Assembly (NCBI RefSeq): GCF_000626715.1
Contig: NZ_AQRA01000002.1
Span: 434,001-498,000, forward strand
Reading direction: 5' to 3'
Source of the DNA: Aquimarina atlantica
GTDB lineage: Bacteria; Bacteroidota; Bacteroidia; Flavobacteriales; Flavobacteriaceae
DNA: 64,000 nucleotides
In this document: one piece after another, positions 1 through 8,521 of the stretch
Layout of the letters: each line of letters begins with the position of its first letter
Numbering within the stretch: position 1 is the first letter of the stretch
Made by a program: the position numbers and the translations under genes
The notes under the pieces: generated by a model
What the model was told of the DNA's origin: nothing
The model's database searches: none
The model's input: the letters and a program-made list of their open reading frames with translations, nothing else

Positions 1-434
1 TATTTTTGTAACAATACCTCAGGAATTCCTTCCATCTTTATAGTAACAGGAATATTCATAGTGGGTACTATCTGTCTTTTTTCTAATAATTTCTGATTTT
101 GAAAAGATTTGGACATATCTACCAATACCTTAGGTACAGGAATTTTTTCTGAAGTAAGTGCCAGGTATATATCCAACATAGAATGCGTATCAAAATCAAT
201 AAACATTTTGTTGTGTTCAGATCCTGATTCTATTGCAATGATAACAGGATCACCCTCTTCATCACTTTCGATAAGCTGTAATTTATTACCATTGGCAAAG
301 GTAAAAACAGCAAATTCTCCATTATTAGTTTCCTCTAGGGTTGGCTGTACAGGTTCTGCTTCATGCTCACATGAGGTAGTAAAGAGTAAGACGTAGGTGA
401 TGCATAAAATTTGTATGAACTTAATACGTTTCAT
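1..434 (-). CDS. Lipoprotein, 3'-truncated by window edge; paralog of the next gene
   Basis: The frame is open from an ATG at 434 down to base 1 with no stop, so only about 144 N-terminal residues are visible. The protein starts with a short hydrophobic leader ending in TTSC (Cys22), a loose Bacteroidota lipobox, so it is probably lipidated and surface- or periplasm-facing. Residues from about 44 on, including FTFANGN, LQLIESDEEGDPV and DIYLALT, match the same region of the neighbour at 646..1443. I do not recognise a named family, and the function is unknown. A plus-strand frame at 109..396 is its shadow. I am confident it is coding because of the paralogy. Confidence 0.85.
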   Translation of the reverse strand, partial: MKRIKFIQILCITYVLLFTTSCEHEAEPVQPTLEETNNGEFAVFTFANGNKLQLIESDEEGDPVIIAIESGSEHNKMFIDFDTHSMLDIYLALTSEKIPVPKVLVDMSKSFQNQKLLEKRQIVPTMNIPVTIKMEGIPEVLLQK

Positions 435-551
435 AAGATTTGTATATTAAAGATTTATGTGATAAAAATTACCCGAACTAGTAAATACACATGGGTTTAT
501 GTCTATTTTTCTCAAAATATTTTAGAAAATTGGAATCGTATCCATTTTGAT

Positions 552-592
552 AAAAAAAGCAGCAGGAGAATCAAAGTTTTTCTTCCTGCTAC
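552..592 (-). terminator. Rho-independent terminator of the 646..1443 lipoprotein
   Basis: Read on the minus strand, a 9-bp stem (584-592 with 559-567, one G-T wobble) is followed by seven T. It sits about 55 bases beyond the stop codon at 646. Confidence 0.75.
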
Positions 593-645
593 TTACCAAA
601 CCATCATTTCAAACTGTTGAATTACTCACTAATAAGATTTTATTT

Positions 646-1443
646 TTAGTTCCGAAAATCCGTATATCCTTTCCAATACACATATTCTGTTCCGAGACCT
701 GTTGTTGCATTAACCCCGCTACGTGCTGCTCTTCTGTATCTTTTCATTTTCCCTGGTATTGACAATCGTTTCCATTTTCCGGGATATACCTTGTATTTCC
801 CTTTCACATGTGTCGCCCATCCTCCCGATGCCGTTTTATATCTATGTCTTACTTCCATATACTTCCCTTCATTATAGGATTCTTTAAAAACAGAGGTATA
901 ATTTTTCATTATTTTACATCGACTACTCGATGTAATATTAGATACTTTGCTTTTTTTTCGGTTATAGCAATAATTATAACTATCGGGGATATCATCGCAA
1001 AAATCTGCTTTAGTATTGTTTTTTATTTTAAGCGTTTCAGGAATTTTTTTAACACTAAATTTTAGCGCAGCATCAAAATCCTTAACAACACTTCTATGAT
1101 GTAAATGGTCGTTGTCTTCAGAGATATCTGCAATTATTTTTGGTAGAGGAGAATCATCAGGAGTTAATTTAAGATATATGTCTAATATAGAATTAGAGTC
1201 AAAGTCTATCAATTCTATATTTTTATTTGAACCAGATTCGATCGCCAGAATAACCGGGTCTCCTTCTTCCTCACTTTCTATTAATTGTAACGTATTTCCA
1301 TTAGAGAATGTAAAGATCACCAATTCTTCATCCTTATTTTCCTGTAAGGTTTCATTATTAACGCTTTCGCAAGAGAATGTAGCAAACGCCAAAAGTGAAA
1401 TGTATTCGATTAGTGTAATTCTTGTAGGGATAAGATTTTTCAT
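646..1443 (-). CDS. Lipoprotein of unknown function, paralog of 1..434
   Basis: 265 residues. I chose the ATG at 1443 rather than 1482 because it places a signal sequence (MKNLIPTRIT..., Cys about 24) right at the N-terminus. The first half shares FTFSNGNTLQLIE, EEEGDPVILAIESGS and DFDSNSILDIYL with the upstream paralog. The C-terminal half is basic and Cys/Tyr-rich, with Cys residues in FCDD, NYCYN and SRCK and a run of Lys/Arg/Tyr before the end. This suggests a disulfide-stabilised secreted domain; whether the truncated paralog has it cannot be seen. No catalytic motif is visible. Confidence 0.85.
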   Translation of the reverse strand: MKNLIPTRITLIEYISLLAFATFSCESVNNETLQENKDEELVIFTFSNGNTLQLIESEEEGDPVILAIESGSNKNIELIDFDSNSILDIYLKLTPDDSPLPKIIADISEDNDHLHHRSVVKDFDAALKFSVKKIPETLKIKNNTKADFCDDIPDSYNYCYNRKKSKVSNITSSSRCKIMKNYTSVFKESYNEGKYMEVRHRYKTASGGWATHVKGKYKVYPGKWKRLSIPGKMKRYRRAARSGVNATTGLGTEYVYWKGYTDFRN

Positions 1444-1601
1444 AGTATTAGGTTTTAAGATATTTAAAAAAGGTGAGTACATTTTAAGGGCTCAAAACCT
1501 ACTCACCTTATACACAAACTCAACTGTATAAAATACAAGAGAGATGCAATTCTAATAACATTAAAAATTCTAAGTGTCCTTAAAGTTTGAATTTCAAGAA
1601 A

Positions 1602-3299
1602 TCAGGACATAATTTGTTGCTGCTGTCTATATTCTTTGGGAGAGACTCCTGTGTGTTTTTTAAATGCAGAATAAAAAGGTGATTTCGAATTAAATCCACA
1701 TTCCATGGCAATACCAAGTACAGTATAGTTATCATAATCAGGGTCTTTTAATTTGGATTTTACTTCCTCGACCCTATAACTATTTATATAATCAGAAAAA
1801 TTACAGCCTCCCAGTTTATTGATCAATTGGGATAGATAATTACTGCTTATTTGTAGTCTTTTTGAAATATTTTCTAGACCTAAATTAGGGTCTATATAAA
1901 TTTTTTCTTCTTTCATTAAAAAATCCAATTCTTTAAAGTAGGCATTATCATTTGTAATATTGGTGAGTATTACTGTATTGGTGTTGATTTGAGAAAGTTT
2001 TATTTCTGTTAATTTAGCTATCAATAGAAATAATGCAATGTGATGTGACTTAAAATATGCTTTCTCATCGTGTTCGGCATCCAAAACTCCTACCACTTTC
2101 TCTCTTATAAATATAGGTACAGAAAGCTTTGATCTTCTTGTTATACTCTTCTTATTATCACCTGTAATTACACTTAAGTTTTCTATACATTGGTATTTCC
2201 CTAATTGCACTACTTTACTCAAAATTCCTTCGCCAATTGGGATAGGTACTTGTTTTTTTCTCTTTGTGATTTCACAATTGTTTTTGTTACTATATGTTGC
2301 TTTGGGAATTAATACCTTATTTTCTTTACATATCATATAGATATTGCATTCCTGTAACTGTAATTGAGAAATACAATTCTCTACAATATCTAATAAAACA
2401 TCATCTCTCTTATTTTTATCAAACAAAGAAGTAGCAAAATAACTTAATATTCCTGTAATAGATATGGGATTAGAGTGTACTAATTGAAGTTCTCTTTCTG
2501 AAAAAATATGATCTAGTCCTGATAGCTGAAAATTTGTAATTTTTTTCTGTATTGGATCTTCTAAATTAGTAACGCTACCCGACACTTTGTTTAAATGTTT
2601 AATTCCCCAAAAGAGAAAAGCATAGCAAAAAATCATATATAACATCCAAATTGGATAATATGCAGAATGTCCTGTTATTTCTTCTTTAATAAAAAACAAA
2701 GTAATGGTAAGCATCCATAACACCGAGAGAATCACTAATGCAACAAAAATGTTCTTTATCCATTTTGTTTTTTTTCTAACATAAACAAAAGATAGTCTTC
2801 CTAAAGAATTCTCATATCTCTGTATAATACGATAATTCCATACGGAGAGTATAAAACAAAAAATAACGGTGAAATTTTCATCTATTTCATTAAGGAGAAA
2901 GGAAGCTGTGTTTTTTGAAAAAAAAGAATAATCAACCAGAATATTAATCTTTATTAGGGTATATACAACAAAAAATACCATAAATGGAATTAAGAGATAG
3001 CGTTGATATCTTTTATATATTTCCTCTTTCTCAAGATAGTAACAGGTAAATGCAGTAAAAAAAACTGGTGATAAAAATTCGAATGGAGTATACAGTATAA
3101 GAATCCAAGGGTATAACTTGGTAATTCCAAAATCTATTAATAGTATCTGAATGATTACCAAATTAGCAGTAATCAAGAAGTAATAAAAAAACTTAAATGT
3201 CTTTTCTTTTTTTTTGCAACAATATAATTTAAGGACTGCAAAAACTACAATACCCAGACACCCGATAAGCAAAATAATATTGTATGGGTTTATTTTCAT
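1602..3299 (-). CDS. Membrane-anchored 7TM-GAF-AraC transcription regulator
   Basis: 565 residues. About seven hydrophobic segments span residues 7-27, 37-57, 62-88 (possibly two), 101-122, 142-158, 183-204 and 214-233. A GAF-type sensor domain (about 283-432) follows, then an AraC/XylS double helix-turn-helix (about 470-558, with the typical ending GVSPKEYR). It should bind DNA while tethered to the inner membrane. The GAF domain resembles that of the LytS-like kinase at 46013 (NCIS, GEGI, SVPI/AVPI and GVLDAEH/GVIDCEH in the same order). It diverges from the SusC/SusD pair across a 577-bp gap, so controlling that pair is the natural guess. The ligand is unknown. Confidence 0.9.
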   Translation of the reverse strand: MKINPYNIILLIGCLGIVVFAVLKLYCCKKKEKTFKFFYYFLITANLVIIQILLIDFGITKLYPWILILYTPFEFLSPVFFTAFTCYYLEKEEIYKRYQRYLLIPFMVFFVVYTLIKINILVDYSFFSKNTASFLLNEIDENFTVIFCFILSVWNYRIIQRYENSLGRLSFVYVRKKTKWIKNIFVALVILSVLWMLTITLFFIKEEITGHSAYYPIWMLYMIFCYAFLFWGIKHLNKVSGSVTNLEDPIQKKITNFQLSGLDHIFSERELQLVHSNPISITGILSYFATSLFDKNKRDDVLLDIVENCISQLQLQECNIYMICKENKVLIPKATYSNKNNCEITKRKKQVPIPIGEGILSKVVQLGKYQCIENLSVITGDNKKSITRRSKLSVPIFIREKVVGVLDAEHDEKAYFKSHHIALFLLIAKLTEIKLSQINTNTVILTNITNDNAYFKELDFLMKEEKIYIDPNLGLENISKRLQISSNYLSQLINKLGGCNFSDYINSYRVEEVKSKLKDPDYDNYTVLGIAMECGFNSKSPFYSAFKKHTGVSPKEYRQQQQIMS

Positions 3300-3876
3300 T
3301 AATTATATAAATGTATTCCTATCTACACTTTATAACGTTTCATAACACACAAACCCCACCCGCTATTTCGGGCTATTTTTATAGTTAATTATAAAATTAT
3401 ATTAATATGGTAAGGTTTCCTGTTAATATATCATAAAATACTTACTAAATTTAAGATAATCTCCTTTTTACACTCTTAGCCCACTGAATAATATTCTGTT
3501 TTTGACAAAAAAATACAACTACATTCGAATTGTTTTCATTTTATGAAAAATAAAGCAGTCTTATTGAATAATTATCAAAATTTATCTACAAAATTTGAAA
3601 TATCAACATTTAATACTCTTTGATGATGTTAGACTGAATATAGGGAAAACAAGTACTTAACAACATTACTGAAAACATAATATAACGGCAGACACACCTA
3701 TATCGATAGATGTGTCAGGCTCGGCCTATACGAAAAAAACAGAGCGTGTAATCAATATTAATACAAACCTAAAACAACACTTTATGGAATAAAAATCAGA
3801 CTCTACGAAGTATTAGAGTAAACTTCTCGCATAAGGGGGAAAAGAACAACAAAATCAATTTATAGAAAAACGAATT
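3300..3876. other. Intergenic region between divergent regulator and susC
   Basis: 577 bp, very AT-rich, with no convincing ORF. I found no exact TAnnTTTG element on either strand. The nearest is TACTCTTTG at 3614-3622, with TTTG at 3594-3597 upstream. A stem-loop at 3691-3716 lies in what would be the susC leader. Confidence 0.6.
3691..3716 (+). promoter_or_regulatory. Stem-loop in the probable susC 5' leader
   Basis: 11-bp arms (3691-3701 and 3706-3716) with a single C-A mismatch close over a 4-base loop, ATCG. No T-run follows, so it is not a simple terminator. It lies 160 bases before the susC start and is also close to a DNA palindrome, so it could be a protein-binding operator instead of an RNA element. 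Confidence 0.45.
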
Positions 3877-6800
3877 ATGAATAAAAAAATCAACACTTAT
3901 TTTTTGAATTCAGCAGAAATTATTAAAAATCAACTGTTTACAACCACAACAATTTTTATGTTATGTTTATCTGTGGGGCTGTTTAATGTATATGGAAATA
4001 CTTACAAAGCACATAAAATTGGTGATATTCTGCAGGAAAGAGAAATAAAAGGAAAAGTAACAGATGATAGTGGTATCCCATTACCTGGGGTAGCAGTAGT
4101 CATTAAAGGATCAAACCAGGGTACTCAAACAGATTTTGACGGAAACTATATCATTACTGCCAAAGCTGGCGAAATATTGATATTTTCTTATATAGGAATG
4201 AAAACAGAAGAGAGAGTAATCGATGCTGTATCAGATACTATCAATATTAAAATGGTATCAGATACCGAAGAACTCGAAGAAATCGTTGTGCTTGGATATA
4301 CTACAAGAGGTAAAAATGAAATTACTGGTAGTACTGTACAAGTCGATGCCGATGAAATTAATGATGTGCCTGTAGTAACAGTAGATCAGGCATTACAAGG
4401 CAAAGTAGCGGGTTTAAATATAGCTTCTTCTTCGGGAACACCTGGATCAACACAACAAATCCGAATCAGGGGAGTAGGCTCTATTACTTCATCTAATGCG
4501 CCGCTTTTTGTAATCGATGGGGTGCCTATGGTGAATTATAATACCTCTGGTAGTAGTTCTGCCAGTTCATTAAGTTCTCTATCCAGTATCAATAGCCGAG
4601 ATGTAGAAAGTATTACCGTGCTTAAGGATGCTTCTGCAACCGCCGCTTATGGGGCAAGAGGATCTAACGGGGTTATTGTAATCACAACTAAGAATGGTAG
4701 AAAAAATAGAAAAACGACGTTTAATTTTACTTCTACTTATGGATATCAGGAACAAGCCGTAGAAGGATCCAAAGTGTTAACTGCAGCACAACGAGAAGAA
4801 CTTTTTTATGACGCTGTATTTAATACCTACGGAGAAACATATAGTATAGACCGATCAGAAGCCAAAGATCTTTACGAGCGATTTCCTGGATTCTGGGGTA
4901 CTTCATATACCGATTGGAATGCAAATGGAAGGCCAGAAGCAAACTGGCAGGAAGAAATCAAAACGCCGAATCCAACCTTGATGACTTATGATTTTTCTGC
5001 TACAGGAGGTAGTGAATCCTCTACTTTCTATACTTCTTTAGGATATAATAAAACTGAAGGTATTGTTAAAGGAACAAATTACGAAAGAGTCACAGCTAAG
5101 TTCAATTTCACCAAGGACATGACTAAAACATTGAAATTTACAAATAATATTAGTGTTTCTAATTTAAATCAAGATGGGTTGTTTGAGCAAGGAGCATTTT
5201 ATGCTAGTGGGCTTTCTGTTCAGTTTTTTGTGCCACCAACACTACCCGCATATAATACAGACGGGACTCTGAATCTAACTGATTTCGGAACAACAACCAA
5301 CTACTTCAATTATCTTTATTTAATAGAGAATGATATCATTAACAATGATGTTACTCGTGCAATGAATAACTCGTCTTTAGAATGGAAAATTCTTAATGGT
5401 TTAAAATTTAAAACCAATTTTAGTATCGATTATACTCTGGCTAATTACAAACGTTTTGCCAATAGAACTCATGGAGGAGGTGTAGAAGAAGGGGGTATTT
5501 CTGCTGCTGCAACTTCTCGTAATTTTAACTGGGTCACTCAAAATTCTTTAAATTATAAAACCAGTATAGACAAACATAATCTTGATCTTACGGTACTACA
5601 AGAATTTCAAAAGAATAAAAATGATCTTATCAGTGCTCAAGGAGAAAAGTTCGCAAAAGAAGGGTTAACTTATATAGCAGAAGCAAGTACAAATTTTTCT
5701 GCAAGTACTTCTTTTAGTGATTGGAAGAACCTTTCTTACCTGGGAATGTTAAATTACAATTATGATGATACTTATGTTTTTGATGCTACTTATCGAAGAG
5801 AGGCCTCTTCTCGTTTTTCGCCAGATCAACGTTTTGGTGACTTCTGGTCTATAGGCGCAGCATGGAATATCACCTCAGAAGAATTCTTATATGATAATAC
5901 CATGCTCAACAACCTAAGATTAAGAGCTTCTTATGGGACTAGTGGTAGTGCTGGTGTAGCAATTAACAGCTATCAATCTTTATTAGCCTATAATGCAGAT
6001 TATAATGCTAATCCCGGGATATACCCAATAGGATATGGTAACGATGCTTTATCCTGGGAGAAAAATAACACATTAGACATAGGAATCGATTTTGGTCTTT
6101 TTAACGACAAAATATCAGGATCTGTTGCTTATTACAATAAAAAGACCTTTGATATATTACAAAGTGTAGGGCTATCTCGTACTACAGGATTCTCATCTAT
6201 TAATAGGAACATAGGAGAAGTTATAAATAAAGGAGTCGAAATAGAACTAAACTATAATATCATTAGTACTGATGATTTTAACTGGAATATTTTCGGAAAC
6301 CTTGCTACAGTCGATAATGAAGTAACAAAGTTGGCTAAAGATGCTAATGGGGAAGATATCTTACTTACTTCAGGGACCAAAAGAACAGAAGTAGGACATC
6401 CGATTGGTGAATGGTATATGAGAAAATGGGCTGGTGTAGATCCCGAAAATGGTGACCCTTTATGGTATATTAATGGAGTAGACGGTGAAACGACTAATGT
6501 CTATAATGACGCAGAAGTAGCATACCAGGGAGCAAGTGCCATACCAACCTATAGTGGTGGCTTTGGAACTCATATTGACTACAAAGGATTCTTTATGGAT
6601 GCTAACTTGTATTTTACAGGTGGTAACAAAGTATACGAAAGCTGGTCATATTATACCAAAAGTAATGGGTTAAACAGTACCTTATATTTTAATGGTACCG
6701 AAGAGCTCTTACAAAGCTGGAAACAACCAGGTGATATTACGGATTACCCTGCATTACAGTCTAATACTGCAGCAGGAAATCAAGCCTCTTCTACATCCAC

Positions 6801-7047
6801 AAGATTTCTATACGATGGCGATTTTATACGATTAAGAGAGTTGGTACTAGGATACAATCTTACCAACAATGCACTAGATACAATAGGTGTCGATGGCATT
6901 ACTTTTACCTTAAGAGGAACCAACCTATTTACCTGGGTAAAAGATGATCGATTAAAACACGATCCAGAAGTAAGAACCGATGGATTTACCAGATTAACTA
7001 CGCCACCTGTAAAATCATTTGTATTTGGCGTTAACCTAAAATTTTAA
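3877..7047 (+). CDS. SusC/RagA-family TonB-linked outer-membrane transporter
   Basis: 1056 residues. An N-terminal export signal with an unusually long lead (hydrophobic core about 20-38) is followed by a carboxypeptidase-D-like domain (about 57-127, GKVTDDSG...PLPGV). Then come a TonB box (EEIVVLGY, about 134-141), a plug domain ending in the SusC hallmark ITVLKDASATAAYGARG (about 246-262), and a long beta-barrel finishing in Phe (FGVNLKF). Such proteins import oligosaccharides or peptides through the outer membrane together with a SusD lid. The susD gene follows after 3 bases. No glycoside hydrolase, lyase or peptidase is attached, so the substrate cannot be read from context. Confidence 0.96.
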   Translation: MNKKINTYFLNSAEIIKNQLFTTTTIFMLCLSVGLFNVYGNTYKAHKIGDILQEREIKGKVTDDSGIPLPGVAVVIKGSNQGTQTDFDGNYIITAKAGEILIFSYIGMKTEERVIDAVSDTINIKMVSDTEELEEIVVLGYTTRGKNEITGSTVQVDADEINDVPVVTVDQALQGKVAGLNIASSSGTPGSTQQIRIRGVGSITSSNAPLFVIDGVPMVNYNTSGSSSASSLSSLSSINSRDVESITVLKDASATAAYGARGSNGVIVITTKNGRKNRKTTFNFTSTYGYQEQAVEGSKVLTAAQREELFYDAVFNTYGETYSIDRSEAKDLYERFPGFWGTSYTDWNANGRPEANWQEEIKTPNPTLMTYDFSATGGSESSTFYTSLGYNKTEGIVKGTNYERVTAKFNFTKDMTKTLKFTNNISVSNLNQDGLFEQGAFYASGLSVQFFVPPTLPAYNTDGTLNLTDFGTTTNYFNYLYLIENDIINNDVTRAMNNSSLEWKILNGLKFKTNFSIDYTLANYKRFANRTHGGGVEEGGISAAATSRNFNWVTQNSLNYKTSIDKHNLDLTVLQEFQKNKNDLISAQGEKFAKEGLTYIAEASTNFSASTSFSDWKNLSYLGMLNYNYDDTYVFDATYRREASSRFSPDQRFGDFWSIGAAWNITSEEFLYDNTMLNNLRLRASYGTSGSAGVAINSYQSLLAYNADYNANPGIYPIGYGNDALSWEKNNTLDIGIDFGLFNDKISGSVAYYNKKTFDILQSVGLSRTTGFSSINRNIGEVINKGVEIELNYNIISTDDFNWNIFGNLATVDNEVTKLAKDANGEDILLTSGTKRTEVGHPIGEWYMRKWAGVDPENGDPLWYINGVDGETTNVYNDAEVAYQGASAIPTYSGGFGTHIDYKGFFMDANLYFTGGNKVYESWSYYTKSNGLNSTLYFNGTEELLQSWKQPGDITDYPALQSNTAAGNQASSTSTRFLYDGDFIRLRELVLGYNLTNNALDTIGVDGITFTLRGTNLFTWVKDDRLKHDPEVRTDGFTRLTTPPVKSFVFGVNLKF

Positions 7048-7050
7048 ATC

Positions 7051-8421
7051 ATGACAAAAAAAATAATATACCTCGTATATAGTGCTTTATTTATAGCATT
7101 AATATCTTCTTGTAGTAATGATGATTTAGAACCCACTTTACTTCAAAATCAAAACTTAGAAGGTAATATTCGTACTGTAGAAGATTTATCTAATCTTTTA
7201 AATGGCACCTATAGTTGGATGACTCAATCTACCTATTATGGTAGGGACATTATCGTATATGGAGAAGCAAGATCAGATAATGCATATTCTACTGGTAAAT
7301 CAGGTCGTTTCATTAGTATTAGCGATATGAATATGTTAGAATCAGATGGTTATGCTTTAAATACCTGGTCTGTAATTTATACTGCAATATCTACAGCCAA
7401 TATTGCCATTAATGTCGAAGGGGTTGAAGGAGATCAAGATCAAATCAATCATATTAAAGGTCAGGCTTATGTCATAAGAGCATTAGGTCATTTTGATTTG
7501 CTGCGCTTATATGGCCAACAACATGTTGATAATGGCGGATTAGGAGCTTTAGGAGTTCCTTATATCGATAAGTTTAAAGATGATAATGATCTTCTGCCTG
7601 GTAGAAAAACTGTGGGGGAAGTAAAAAATTTAATCCTTGCAGATCTCGATAAAGCCTCATCTTTATTGTCTGAAGCACTTAATGGTACATCTAGTTATAT
7701 AACCAGCTATGCTGCAAAAGCAGTTAAAGCAAGAGTAGCTTTATATTTTGAAGAATATGAAACAGCCAGAGATGCCGCTAAGGCTGTAATCGATTCTGGG
7801 CAATTCTCTATATTAGATTCTGCTTCATACGTAGATAGCTGGTCTAAGGATAATGAGCCTAACTCGATCTTTGAACTAGCTTTCGATAAAGATGATAATC
7901 GTGGTATAAATGGTTTAGCAAATATCTACAGGTTTGGATATGGTGATATTGTTGCTTATGATGATTTTACTTCTATTTTTGATGCTGGTGATATTAGAGG
8001 AACTGCCAGTATGATTGATACCGATGGGGATAAATTAAGAAATATTGGCAAATATCCTTCTCAATCTTTTGATGATAATGTTAGTCTAATAAGATATGAA
8101 GAAATCATCTTAATTTATGCAGAAGCATTATTAGAAACAGGAGCTATAGGTGATGCTTTAACCTGGCTAAATATGATTCCTGATAATAGAGGGGCTAACC
8201 TATATGCAGAAGCAACCAAAGAAAATATTCTTTTAGAGAGAAGAAAAGAATTATGTTTTGAAGGGTTTAGATTTGATGATTTAGCTCGAACAAGGCAAGA
8301 TATTCCAAAACTAAATGTAGTTTCTGCAGGACCTGTATATGGCAGTTATAATTATGCATTTCCTATTCCTTTAGCCGAATTAAATGCCAACTCTAATATG
8401 GTACCAAATAAAGGATACTAA
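7051..8421 (+). CDS. SusD/RagB-family nutrient-binding lipoprotein
   Basis: 456 residues. The lipoprotein signal ends ISSCSND (Cys21). The usual SusD landmarks are present: an N-terminal NLLNGTY segment, TPR-like helices around QAYVIRALGHFDLLRLYG, and a C-terminal RYEEIILIYAEAL...RRKELCFEGFRFDDLAR block followed by the closing IPLAELNANSNM segment. It acts as the cell-surface lid of the SusC transporter just upstream. The two genes are 3 bases apart and clearly one operon, closed by the palindromic terminator at 8465-8494. Confidence 0.96.
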   Translation: MTKKIIYLVYSALFIALISSCSNDDLEPTLLQNQNLEGNIRTVEDLSNLLNGTYSWMTQSTYYGRDIIVYGEARSDNAYSTGKSGRFISISDMNMLESDGYALNTWSVIYTAISTANIAINVEGVEGDQDQINHIKGQAYVIRALGHFDLLRLYGQQHVDNGGLGALGVPYIDKFKDDNDLLPGRKTVGEVKNLILADLDKASSLLSEALNGTSSYITSYAAKAVKARVALYFEEYETARDAAKAVIDSGQFSILDSASYVDSWSKDNEPNSIFELAFDKDDNRGINGLANIYRFGYGDIVAYDDFTSIFDAGDIRGTASMIDTDGDKLRNIGKYPSQSFDDNVSLIRYEEIILIYAEALLETGAIGDALTWLNMIPDNRGANLYAEATKENILLERRKELCFEGFRFDDLARTRQDIPKLNVVSAGPVYGSYNYAFPIPLAELNANSNMVPNKGY

Positions 8422-8464
8422 AGAAAATATGATTTGTTTTATATCATAAATGTTTGAATTGCTT

Positions 8465-8494
8465 AAACCCCATCAAAATATTTTGATGGGGTTT
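8465..8494. terminator. Bidirectional terminator, perfect 30-bp palindrome
   Basis: The 30 bases read identically on both strands: AAACCCCATC arms around a central AAAATATTTT. It lies between the convergent susD (plus) and the Asp-box protein (minus) and can serve both. Confidence 0.85.
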
Positions 8495-8521
8495 ATACAT
8501 ATACGTTGTTAGAGGTTCCTT

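Noticed and set aside
109..396. Plus-strand 95-codon frame at the left edge
   Set aside because: Shadow of the minus-strand lipoprotein that is clearly homologous to its neighbour.
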